From Flectonema sp. DT1601 (lineage: Eukaryota; Euglenozoa; Diplonemea; Diplonemida; Diplonemidae), in contig OZ025810.1 of NCBI GenBank assembly GCA_964019425.1, forward strand, positions 558,001 to 622,000: a stretch of 64,000 nucleotides of DNA, given 5' to 3'. The position numbers and the translations under genes were made by a program. This document shows positions 1 through 9,195 of the stretch, piece after piece (position 1 is the stretch's first letter; each line of letters opens with the position of its first letter). The notes beneath the pieces are model-generated. The model saw only the letters and a program-made list of their open reading frames with translations. It was not told the DNA's origin and made no database searches.

Positions 1-174
1 AAGTCTTCTGGTACCATCAAAGCAGTATACTTGAAGCCTACCGTTACCCAACATTTTAATAACCTGACCGTACTCTTGTCCCTCTTCTTTTAGGTTCAAG
101 TCACGCTTCTCAGGTTCATTCTTGTTGGTTCCCCTCTTTCTGTTCTTACCTCCCTTTCCCTTATTCTTTGGCAT
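1..174 (-). CDS. eIF1A: Translation initiation factor eIF1A, N-terminal part (cut by window edge)
   Basis: The first 58 codons read [15 protein letters not shown] and continue to [20 protein letters not shown], the highly conserved start of eIF1A. This includes the basic N-terminal tail and the first strands of the OB fold. The factor helps the 40S subunit scan and recognise the start codon, in the cytoplasm. The frame stays open to position 1, so the C-terminal half lies outside the window. A splice-acceptor-like AAACAG lies about 29 nt before the ATG, as seen for most genes here. Identification is from sequence recall and is strong. Confidence 0.93.
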   Translation of the reverse strand, partial: MPKNKGKGGKNRKRGTNKNEPEKRDLNLKEEGQEYGQVIKMLGNGRLQVYCFDGTRRL

Positions 175-612
175 TTGTTAGAGTGTTTTTGTTACTCAGG
201 AAACTGTTTAATAATTATATAAAAACCAAACACTTTTATTAATAAAAAAAATAATACTTTTAGGTACCTGCCATCTATATACGATTAGTACATGTCGGTG
301 GGATTGTTAAGAAATAGCGAAGACTGACCTACTGTAAACAGGTATGAGCACCTGGAAATTTAAGAAAGAAGAATATATCGAGCAGTGGGTGCTGGATTTG
401 GTTAATTAAACATCACACGCGTGAGAACAGTTCTACTCGGCTGCAAGGTTAGCTACGAGTGTCCACAGATTATAGCCATACACGATTTCCATGAATCCCT
501 ATTTTAGTTACATTTATTTATTTATTTTTTTTTTTTTTCAAACATGAACAGAATCATCACTGTCAATATGCGAAACAGATTGAATGGAAAAAAAAGCAGA
601 AAAAATAAAAAC
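175..612. other. Intergenic, eIF1A to RING/TRAF gene
   Basis: No coding region is supported. It contains an A/T-rich stretch and a T-run near 525-538. The AAACAG at 204-209 on the minus strand may be the eIF1A leader acceptor. Confidence 0.5.
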
Positions 613-1409
613 TCAACATACGAGGGACTCAATATGCTGCTCACAATCTGCTCGCAGGCATTTTAAAACCGTCCAGGCCTTGCCTGGAAACTGTTCTCTG
701 AATGATTCTGCGATGTCTGTCGGTGTTGTTTCTTTTATTACAAGACTCTCGAATAGCTGTTGCTGCTCTTCAGACACACCACCGTGTTGCTTTACTATTA
801 AATTAGTTGTAGGAACAACTGTTTCTTCTTTGTTATCACCATACGACTCCAATCTATTGCATGTGAGCTCTAAGTGGAGTTGAGCCTTGTCTAGTAGGTG
901 ATGGTGAAGTTCTACGTTGGTCCCTGTTTTTTTTTTTTGATGTTTTTTTTCGTCATTAATTGATGTAGTGTAGTAGATTAAATAATATTTCACATATGGT
1001 GCAGTTGGTTAAATAATATCTACATACCTTCAAAATCACAGCCATAGTTTGCGAAGAAACATGCAACTTGCTCAGTGAAAGGACATTGTTGAATGTGATC
1101 ATCGTGAAAAGCGAATTTTCCTTCCCATTCACAACCTTCATTCTTGTGATCGCAGTAGGCTGTTAATTCTAACACTCGAAGTTTCGTATTTCTCATCATC
1201 ATAAGGGAGTCTTCAGTGTAGCTCTTACCGCAAACTGCGCAGTCTCTCGTGTCCTTCTCCTCGATATACTGTTTTAAGCATGGTCCGCAAAAACTATGTC
1301 CACAGGTTTCTATTAATACTGGTTCACACATCACCCCCTTGCCAAGTGGGCATAGTATATCCTCAGGTGTAGCAACGAACAGGTCGATGCCGCGACAGCG
1401 GCCTTCCAT
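613..1409 (-). CDS. RING finger / TRAF-type zinc finger protein
   Basis: Two exons, 1409-1028 and 923-613, are joined across a 104-nt GT-AG intron in phase 1, giving 230 residues. Residues about 20-62 form a C3HC4 RING (CPLGKG, then CGHSFCGPC, then CAVCGK). Residues 85-127 form a TRAF-type Cys/His zinc finger (CDHKNEGCEW, HIQQCPF, CDFEG). The rest is probably helical. RING plus TRAF zinc finger suggests an E3 ubiquitin ligase or signalling adaptor; this is family knowledge, the substrate is unknown. The ATG follows a T-rich tract ending in CAACAG by 12 nt. The frame is open back to that acceptor, so an extra upstream coding exon is possible but not needed. Confidence 0.8.
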
Positions 1410-1421
1410 ATGTGTAAATAG

Positions 1422-1443
1422 CTGTTGAGGAAAAAAAAAAAAA
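1422..1443 (-). other. Splice acceptor 12 nt before the RING/TRAF start codon
   Basis: On the minus strand a long T-run followed by CCTCAACAG ends 12 nt before ATG. A possible upstream donor (GTAAGT near 1485) exists, so this could be a 5' UTR cis-intron as well as a trans-splice site. Confidence 0.5.
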
Positions 1444-1789
1444 GTTAATTAAAAGAATTTGATAATGTCACTTCTAATTTACTTACAAATAGCTAGATCT
1501 GCTCTGTTTTAAATAATAAGAGACAATAAATATATTGGGTTCTGGTATACACTGGTGCCTTTAGTCGTAACTCACACCGCTCGTACACAGTCAAGAGTAT
1601 ACACATGAGAAAGGTAAAGAATGGGGTTTTCCTTTTTGTTTTCTCATTTTTTTTTTTTTTTTTTGTCTTTTTCTTTTTTTTTGTTCCTTCTTTTTTTTTC
1701 GTTACTATAATATTTCAATTTTTTTTTTTTTTTTTTTTTACTTGTTACGGAAAAAACAAACAAAACAAAAAAAAAAAAAACCGACGACG

Positions 1790-1936
1790 TCTGTACAACA
1801 AAAAAGAATTGGCACTCGTGCGAATTATCTCTAAAGATTTTCTCGCAAAAAATCGAACAAACGCCTCAAACGAATCACCGCTTCTGTCGTAATTGACTTT
1901 GGGAGGTTGCGACATTGCAACGTATTGATCGAAACA
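1790..1936 (-). CDS. Possible exon, weak resemblance to the start of ATG13 HORMA domain
   Basis: The frame reads CFDQYVAMSQPPK, then SFEAFVRFFARKSLEII, before dissolving into a T-run. The second part weakly resembles the first helix of the autophagy protein ATG13 (a K-F-I-K-F-F-A-L-K pattern). An AG (CCTACAG) precedes it. An upstream open segment near 2030-2072 (MEKRREKFEGKW, followed by GTAAAA) could be a first exon in matching phase. No downstream exon was found. This may be a short gene, a fragment, or chance. Confidence 0.22.
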
Positions 1937-2423
1937 CTGTAGGACCACCTCCTACTATTTTCTTTTTCACTTCTTTTTTTTTTTTTTTTTTTTTTTTTAC
2001 CCATTTTCCCTCAAACTTTTCTCTCCGTTTCTCCATTGAACCCATCATATACTAAGTCAAGAGCAGACTTAAAGTTTCGTATAATAACATTCCTCGACGA
2101 CCCCACTGTTGTCATTTTTTTTTCAATTAAAATAACGAAAGGCGGGGGGAAAAAAATGAAAAAAAAAAAAAAAGGGAAACAGAATAGAACAATCCAGTTA
2201 ACTGCAACCCGATTATGCACAGGTTACTCTACAGCCATACCGAGGGGTAGCTAAAGTAACCCGCTGAAAAAAGAAGGGGGGTGAAAAAAAAAAAAAAAAA
2301 AAAAAGGAATAAACGGTTCCTGTTTTTGTCAGCAAAAAATCGAGTAGAAAAAAAAGGAAGTCATCTGGTTTTTTTTTTTTTTTTTCTAAAAAAAAAAACG
2401 CGAAGGCTACAATAATAAAGTGT

Positions 2424-3285
2424 CTAACAGTACTGTGCTGCTGGATGAGGAACAGTAGTAGCTGCCCTCCACGCGTGATCCATCCAGTTGTAGGCCCTAT
2501 CCATTGCAGTTCCCTGCACCGTTGAGGTTACATGTTGGGAAGCTGAAAGCAAAGCGTTGTCAAAGTTACAAAATTGGAAAATCTGACCTGCAGTAGAAAA
2601 CAATTGCAAACAATCACCTTTCACAGTTGGATGAGGGATTGGAATAATATATGGTGGGCCATCTTCCTTACCAGTCATCTCTCTTGAGGTTGGTAGTGCT
2701 ACAGACACCTGAATACTGGCTAGTTCAGTAAAAGGAATTTCATCTTTTAGTCCTTCCTTACCAAAGAAGCACACAGTGGTTCCGGTAATAAACATACTTC
2801 CATCTTTCTTCTGACCGCTGTGCATCACTTTACAACCATAGCAGCAAAGTAGATTACTTTCCGACTGTTTTAAAGTGATAATTATTCTACTGTTGTGAAC
2901 CTATCGTGTGATAGTAAATAAGAAGAAACAAATAATCACATACCATGTGAGGAAAGGATTCTTTGAATTGCTGAAGGGAACGGGTGTCTAGTTGTCTTCT
3001 AGCCGCTCCTTCCATTGACGTGTGAGCCTTTGACGCTCCATCATTTACTTGAGTTAGAGCAGCCTTACCCATTGATGATAATTTACCCATCATAGAGGTA
3101 GCTTCTTTAATTTCACGGTTTTGTTCGTTTGCTAATTGTTGAGTAGCTTCATTCTTGGCTTGTTGTTCTGCGAGGTACCGTTCATAGTCCTCACCTGGTG
3201 TTGGGGCAGTAACAGCAGGCATCGGTGACGGAATTGGCCCACTGAACTTCAGGGTAATAATCTTCGATAAGGTGTGGGTTGCCAT
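2424..3285 (-). CDS. GRAM-domain protein
   Basis: Two exons, 3285-2944 and 2864-2424, give 260 residues; the 79-nt GT-AG intron is in phase 0. The N-terminal half is polar and helical (EQQAKNEATQQLANEQN). Exon 2 opens with a GRAM-like core: LLCCYGCKVMHSGQ, then GSMFITGTTVCFFG, then IPFTELASIQV. GRAM domains are PH-related folds that bind phosphoinositides or proteins at membranes; its target here is unknown. The start was chosen at MATHTL because an acceptor (TTCATTCACAG) lies 11 nt upstream. The longer open frame above it is only a homopolymer read-through. Confidence 0.72.
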
Positions 3286-3645
3286 TTTTGTGGATTCTGT
3301 GAATGAAAAAAAAAAATTTTTTTTTTTTTTTTTTTTTTTCCCGATAATCATAACTTCACTTTACTCTATGCCATCGAATTCGTTCTGGAAAAAAAAAAAT
3401 AATTAATAACCAATACCAAAAAAGAACCAAAATCTCAACAGAAAGATGCCATTCAATATCCTTTCATAAAGGATAGATAGATTTCAGGGTATTGAAACAG
3501 CGAATCAAACGGTTTGATCGGATGTCGGTAGCGATAAGCCCTGAGGGGATAGTCTAGGGCCTTTTTTTTTTTTTTTTTTTGGTACAAAATAGCAGTTGAG
3601 TAGACTGGGTGTCAGAAGTCTACTATTCCAAAAAAAAAAACAGAT
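3286..3645. other. Intergenic, with small hairpins
   Basis: No gene is supported. Positions 3458-3474 form a perfect 7-bp stem with a 3-nt loop, and 3504-3518 is a near-palindrome around ATCAAAC/GTTTGAT. A T-run follows at about 3560. A small structured RNA is conceivable but no known family was recognised. Confidence 0.3.
3297..3325 (-). other. Splice acceptor 11 nt before the GRAM gene start
   Basis: A pure T tract followed by CATTCACAG ends 11 nt before ATG on the minus strand. No matching donor exon is evident upstream, which fits spliced-leader addition. Confidence 0.55.
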
Positions 3646-6373
3646 CTACCAACCACTGGGACGTATCGTAGATTGTGTTCCGTATGACAACAGAGAGGGA
3701 GGTCCAGCTGATGATGTTAAATTTGAATAATTTTCAGAAAGCTGAGTAAAATCGAAATCTGGTTGTGAAATCAGACTCAAGTCATCAAACGCGCCATCAA
3801 CAGCAGGTTGAGATACCCAACCATTATTTGTCTCTTCCTTTACAACAGTTTCGCGTGGTGGTGGAATATCTAATGCTGTTGGTACTAAATCACCAAGACC
3901 ACTACCAGTACATAAGACACCCATATCATTTATGTGTTGAAGTAGTCCATGCCATAAGTGATTACTTCCGAGTGACATAGCATTGCCTACTATTATTAGT
4001 CCCAGTCTTGATCTTGTAATAGAGACGTTCATTCTTCTTGGGTCTGTTAAAAACCCAATCCCCTGCCCTTCATTACTCCTAACACATGATAATATAATGT
4101 AGTCCATTTCCCTTCCTTGAAATGCATCAACTGAAGAGATTTCAATGGCGGCGAGTTGTGAACCCAAAGGGGTTGTTGGGTTTCTGCTAAAATGGTTTTT
4201 AAGCATCGCCTTCTGTCCTTCATAAGGAGTGATGACTCCAATATTGCTTTGATGAACACCACACTGCAGAAGCTTAGCTACGCTATTGCGTACAATATCT
4301 GACTCTGACCTGTTAATGTACGATGTTCCACTGCTAGCCAACTCTTCAGAAGCAGCGCTGTGAATAAAAACCAACGGATGACTCTCACGTGGGAATGGTA
4401 TGGGTGTTTTTCTTATTTCAACATCATAGTCAGACTGAGCAACTCCATTTTGTAATGCCCCGTCGTAGAATGCTCCAGACGGCCATTTTGATAAAGCAGG
4501 ATGCATTCTGTATTGAACACAAAGCCTTTCAGGTACAACACCAAGCTTAACCATTCTATCAAAGAGTGATTGTTTTAATGGGGCGGCTTCATCTGATACG
4601 ACTACTGGTCCTAATTGGCAATGGTCACCTATCAAACAAAGTTGTTTGCAACGAAGAGTGACAGGAATGAGAAGTTCAGGTTCCACTGCTTGAGTTGCTT
4701 CATCTATTAATACAGCATTGAACTCACGCTTACAAATCCTGGTGTCTGTTGCATTAGAACAGGTTGAAACGATGACTTGTGCTGTGTCTAACAGATCACC
4801 TGATAGCCCGTGAAGCATACCTCGTAGTTGGCTGTCTTCTTCTGGGGTGAGACCTCGTCCCTTGTCTCGTCGTCTTGATAGGATGCTTAGTTTTGAATCA
4901 CTATTCGATCCGTCAATAACACACTCGAGTTGTTTATTTAGTGTCAGGTGTTGTACTTCTCCATCACTTCCGACATCTCCTTCTCGTTCCTTTGTTCTGC
5001 TCAGTAGTCGTATTACTTTTAGACCCGTCTTCTCAATTCTCAATGCTAAATTATTAGCTGCGGTGTTCGAAGGACAACACGCCAACAGCTTTCCGTACTT
5101 CTCCGCCAAGTAGTACGCAACAGCAGCTGATGTCGTTGTCTTCCCAGTTCCAGGAGGTCCTTGAATTAGAGACACTGGTTGCCGTAAAGCATTTGTTATA
5201 GCGTTAACCTGTTTTTATGTTTTTTTTCATTTTTTTTTTTTTTTCCCCCCAAGAGACGATAGAAGAAGGCAATACAAACCTGAGAGTGATTCAGATCTGG
5301 TAAGCCGGGAGGACTAATTTCTGGAACCTCGAATTGAGATTCCTCATTGCTTCCGTGACCTAACAGTGTGTGGTACACTGCTTCATCACAACAATTCTCA
5401 TCCTCCGCGAATCTAGTGAGGGCTTCTAACCGCCTTTCAAAAGCAACTCCATTCCAAATCGCACGCAGATTATACAACTTTGCTTGATAAAAAGCTTCCG
5501 GTGGAGGCTGTGGAGGCTTTCCCTTTGAACCTGGTGGTTTAAAACGATCGAATTCAATAACGACACGTTGTCCTTTAGGACCAATATCAGAAATGTTAAC
5601 AATCCGGAATCGAACATGATCTGATTGTTGTGATGCGGCGACTAACACGAAATCACCAGTCGTTAGCATGAATGAGGCATCACCTTTGTGAAATGCGAAT
5701 ACACCAGGTCTGGTGATTCCCTTTGGAGACCATTTTATTTCTAATTTAGACAGAACGTGCTTCTCAGAGATAACTCTGTCGTGGTCGGCTTCAGCTTGTA
5801 CAAGAGGAGCCATTATTTCCTTCAGATGAGCACCATCACTAAAGTGTAATTGCATAGAAGTTGTGTTTAACAGATTTCTCTTTTTTAATGTTCTTCTATC
5901 ATCGATGCGAGCACCCTGTTCTCCACTTTGCCAAGTGAATTCCAAGTCTCTAATAGAAGGTAAGTGAGGAGGCTTTACATCCCTCTCAGCACGTTTTATT
6001 GAGGGAGCAGCAAGCCACTCGACTAACTTTTTACCGCATAGAAGTGGTTCCCATTCCTTTTTACCTGTTTTTATTTTTATTTATTTTTTACAATTCAAAA
6101 AAAAAAGAAAATGACCGAGGCATTGATTACAGTAGAAAAAAGTGAAATTTTTTTTAAAAATAAAAATAAAAAACTATAAAGGCATTGTTTTGTTATTATT
6201 GTCCACCTGCGTCAATATGAATATTAACAGTTGTTGTCTACACGCGTCAAGAAAACAGAGTCGGGATCTACGTCCACCATCAATACAGGTACACTTATAG
6301 ATTTCGTTTTTTTTCTTTTTACTCTTTTTTTGTTTGAAAAACCCTGTAGTATTATACAGTCATTTTTTTCAAG

Positions 6374-6405
<32 letters not shown>

Positions 6406-8586
6406 ACAGCGTGCTAAAATCATGCAACTAACTAAAGAAGAATTCATGTGACGAGAACGCTTTTTTTTTTTTTCCCCCCTCCCTTCATTTTTTTTTTTTT
6501 CATTCAATTTTTTTCTTCTTCCAGACTACAGCTCTTCCTCTTCAACGATTGTCACGGTTGACTGTTCCTTAATCCAGGCAACCATGTCATCGAGTTCCCT
6601 TGCTCCTTCGTATTTAATTGGTTTTTTATTCTTCGCAGATGCGAATAAAATTGTCGGAAATCCACCTGCTTTAAAATCCTTGTTAGGAACCTCGTTGGAT
6701 GTCTGGTCCAACTTGGCAATAACAATGTCTTTTGAGTGTTTGAATGCCTTTGCGAGGTCTTTGTAAATTGGTTCTAATTTCTTGCAATGTCCACACCATG
6801 GTGCATAGATTTCGAGTAGGACGTCCTTCGAGTCATCCATAACAATGTCGTTGAAATTCTTTCCAACTACGACTTGTACATTACCAGCTTTGGCTTTTTT
6901 AGGAATTTTTTCAGACTTTGCGTGGACCGTAAGCTTCTTTTTAGTAAATTTTTCAACCCAATTTATGAGTTTTCCATCTTCTTCGGAGTCGAATTGAAAT
7001 TTCTTTTTTCCATCCTCGATTATAAAGATCCCCTTTTCAAGATCATCTTCACTGTGTCCGTAATCTTTGGTCTCACCACTGATTACAAACAAAACTTTTT
7101 TTCCAAACTTTTTATGAATAGGCATCAGCAAATCAATCAAATCATTTTCCTTTTTTTCTACTGAATCAGAGTGTACAATCGCTTTAAGAATTGGTAGTTT
7201 TCTATCTTGGTAAAGTTTCAATCTATCATAGTCAGCAACACCCACTGGTGGGAGACCGTGTTCGAGTACCCAATCAGTGAGACTCTTCTTAAATATTTGT
7301 CCCTTGAACATTACTCTGAAATTCTTCCCACTCCACGGTCTGTAAATTTGAATAGCTCCCTTACCGCTGTAGTATCCAGCTGATTCTAAAACAGAGGCGT
7401 CGTTTACGTGATAAAAAGAAAACCGACCTCTAAAACTGTCGGCAACTTGAAGAAAGTATCTGAAATCGATGTCCTTTTCACGTGGAAAATATCCAACAAT
7501 TGCGACGTGATCGAGGGTTTTTTTGTTGAAAGTTTGTTTTAAGATTTTGGAATCAGTAATGACCACCGATGATAACCCAACTTGATCATTCATGTAATCA
7601 ACAAGTTTATCCTCAAGTCCATCAATACGAGATAGTGTTCCAGTGTATGATGACATTACACCGTGTCTAAATATCTTCAAGGTTGGGTATCCCGATAGCC
7701 CTGCTAACCCTGCCTGTGACGGATTATCGATGGCATCTAATTTTGCCATTGGAATCGGTTTTTCTTGTTCTGATAATATTTTAGCAGCTTTGTCATAATA
7801 AGGTTGCATTTGCTTACATGCTCCACACCATGGAGCGTAGAATTCCACCATTATTAAAGGTTCTTTTTCAACAACGTCTTTCCAATTGGCATCAGTTGCT
7901 ACTTTTACAAACTCATCCCACTCAGTCGGTTCAATTTCACCATTCACACTGCACGCTAATACAGTAAGACACAGCCCTACTAGCTGTCGCATTTTTTATT
8001 TATTTTTTTTTTTTAATGTGCTAATAATATAATGTGAATGGTGTAAAGGTCCTCTTTCTCGAAAGTTTTTTTTTTTTTTTTCCCCCACCTTCTGTAATCA
8101 TTGCGCTCGGGTAAACGAAAACACCAAAGTAAATAATAAATAGTCATACCTTCAACCGTTACCTCATCAGATATACAAGTGTGTAAACATGGTTCCCTGC
8201 AAAGTAATACTGAGCTGTTCTCATCACGTCCGTGAGGTATACTTCCGAGAAGAAAGATGTTGTCACCTCCACAACTATGACATCGAAGGTCAATATCGCC
8301 GAGTGGACCAGATGGGTGAGTCTTAACAGCTTTCTGACTACATAATATCAAGTGAAGGATAATATGTGAAGTGTCACCAGTACCAGCTGTTGCATTACAA
8401 AACCAACGTTTGGTAGCACGGCATTGAACTGCTGCTGTTGGATCCCAATTAAAACAGTATTCACACTTCCATGGAGCTTTGGTTGGAATTATAGCTGAAT
8501 TCCATTCATCTTCACAACCATAGCATTCAACGAACTCTCTCTTGCAGTATGGTAATTGGTCAGATGGATCGAGGCGTACTTCTTCT

Positions 8587-8618
<32 letters not shown>

Positions 8619-8819
8619 GTCTTCTTCGTCTTCGTCTTCCTCAGCCGCTGTTTCAAATTGATTAGCATTGTTGGTGTTGTTGTTGCTGTTACCAACAACA
8701 GCTGTTCCCCATTTGGAATCTTCTGCCCCAGCATCAGGCTCCCCCCATCCACCTACAACTTGTTCTTCACCATCACTTTCACTATCAGTAACATCACCCC
8801 ACACAAGTTTATCACTCAT
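3646..8819 (-). CDS. UPF1: UPF1 (RENT1) nonsense-mediated decay helicase, with another gene inside intron 1
   Basis: Three exons: 8819-8150, 6064-5280, 5208-3646, giving 1,005 residues. Exon 1 has an acidic N-terminus (poly-Glu near residues 60-80) and the UPF1 Cys/His domain that binds UPF2 (CEYC, KRWFCNATAG, SGPLGDIDLRCHSCGG, LLCREPC). Exon 2 begins GKKEWEPLLCGKKLVEW, the family sequence that directly follows this domain, then the 1B region to GLPDLNHSQ. Exon 3 carries the SF1 helicase: GPPGTGKT, LIDEATQ, GDHCQLGP, QYRMHP, VDAFQGRE, and a tail with SQ motifs. Intron 1 is 2,085 nt, far longer than other introns here, and contains the whole PDI gene on the same strand. Phases match (1 and 1). 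Intron 2 is 71 nt. Role: ATP-dependent RNA helicase of mRNA surveillance, cytoplasmic. Confidence 0.9.
6065..8149 (-). other. UPF1 intron 1 hosting the PDI gene
   Basis: The donor is GAAG/GTATGA at 8150/8149 and the acceptor is a run of A and T ending AACAG at 6065. Splicing joins GTT GAA G to GT AAA AAG, giving V-E-G-K-K in frame. Besides PDI (6526-7992) it holds only homopolymer-rich sequence. All other introns found here are about 41-137 nt. Confidence 0.85.
6526..7992 (-). CDS. PDI: Protein disulfide isomerase, intronless, nested within UPF1 intron
   Basis: A single exon encodes 488 residues. The N-terminus MRQLVGLCLTVLACSVNG is a clear signal peptide. Two thioredoxin-like domains carry YAPWCGACK (about residue 53) and YAPWCGHCK (about residue 395), both CxxC active sites, with redox-inactive domains between, as in classical a-b-b'-a' PDIs. 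It forms and rearranges disulfides in the ER. The C-terminus is acidic and ends EEEEL rather than a standard KDEL, so retention may use a variant signal. It lies in the same direction as UPF1, between its first and second exons. An AG (TATTAG) about 30 nt upstream could accept a leader. Lack of introns would fit a retrocopied gene, but this is inference. Confidence 0.93.
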   Translation of the reverse strand: MRQLVGLCLTVLACSVNGEIEPTEWDEFVKVATDANWKDVVEKEPLIMVEFYAPWCGACKQMQPYYDKAAKILSEQEKPIPMAKLDAIDNPSQAGLAGLSGYPTLKIFRHGVMSSYTGTLSRIDGLEDKLVDYMNDQVGLSSVVITDSKILKQTFNKKTLDHVAIVGYFPREKDIDFRYFLQVADSFRGRFSFYHVNDASVLESAGYYSGKGAIQIYRPWSGKNFRVMFKGQIFKKSLTDWVLEHGLPPVGVADYDRLKLYQDRKLPILKAIVHSDSVEKKENDLIDLLMPIHKKFGKKVLFVISGETKDYGHSEDDLEKGIFIIEDGKKKFQFDSEEDGKLINWVEKFTKKKLTVHAKSEKIPKKAKAGNVQVVVGKNFNDIVMDDSKDVLLEIYAPWCGHCKKLEPIYKDLAKAFKHSKDIVIAKLDQTSNEVPNKDFKAGGFPTILFASAKNKKPIKYEGARELDDMVAWIKEQSTVTIVEEEEL

Positions 8820-9195
8820 GTTGTTCTTTATTTACTTATTTGAGATAATTATGTACTTGAAACCAACTTCATAATCACAACACCCGATTTAACACACTAA
8901 TTCAGTTATTATGTTACTAGGCAATAAGGTGTAAACGAAAGAAGTTAGGCTGCTAGTATACATAAATGAAAGATAGAATACGCTAAGATCAAAACATAAA
9001 AAAAAGAAAAAGTTATAAAAACACGATTGTTCAATACGTAAGTTTTCAGGCCTTCATAAGTTAGTTCTGGGGACTTCAATTTTTTTTTTTCGATAAAATC
9101 AGATTTTATCGAAAATTGTCTATAGAACAAAAAAAAAAAAAAAAAAATCAGAAAATAATAAAAAAAAATAATAATAATTTTTCCATCGGCTATTA
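8820..9195. other. Intergenic, UPF1 to beta-helix gene
   Basis: No gene is supported; the only open frames run through A/T homopolymers. A self-complementary segment (TCGATAAAATCAGATTTTATCGA, split as two 10-nt arms) lies at about 9090-9112. Confidence 0.45.

Larger units (their letters stand above)
1410..2423. other. Low-complexity region with possible short exons
   Basis: About 1 kb of T- and A-homopolymers separates the RING/TRAF gene from the GRAM gene. Two short minus-strand open segments look more protein-like than their surroundings (about 2030-2106 and 1790-1936). No full gene could be assembled with confidence. Confidence 0.4.

Noticed and set aside
1605-2254. Phe- and Lys-rich small ORFs on both strands
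   Set aside because: They are produced by T- and A-runs and show no start context or conserved sequence.
3450-3580. Possible tRNA or Pol III gene ended by the T-run near 3560
   Set aside because: No A-box/B-box order or cloverleaf could be found; only two small hairpins.
6526-7992. Reading the UPF1 zinc domain and UPF1 helicase as two separate genes on either side of PDI
   Set aside because: Neither part makes a complete protein, the order and strand are collinear, and donor, acceptor and codon phase fit one gene. Transcript joining remains an alternative to cis-splicing.
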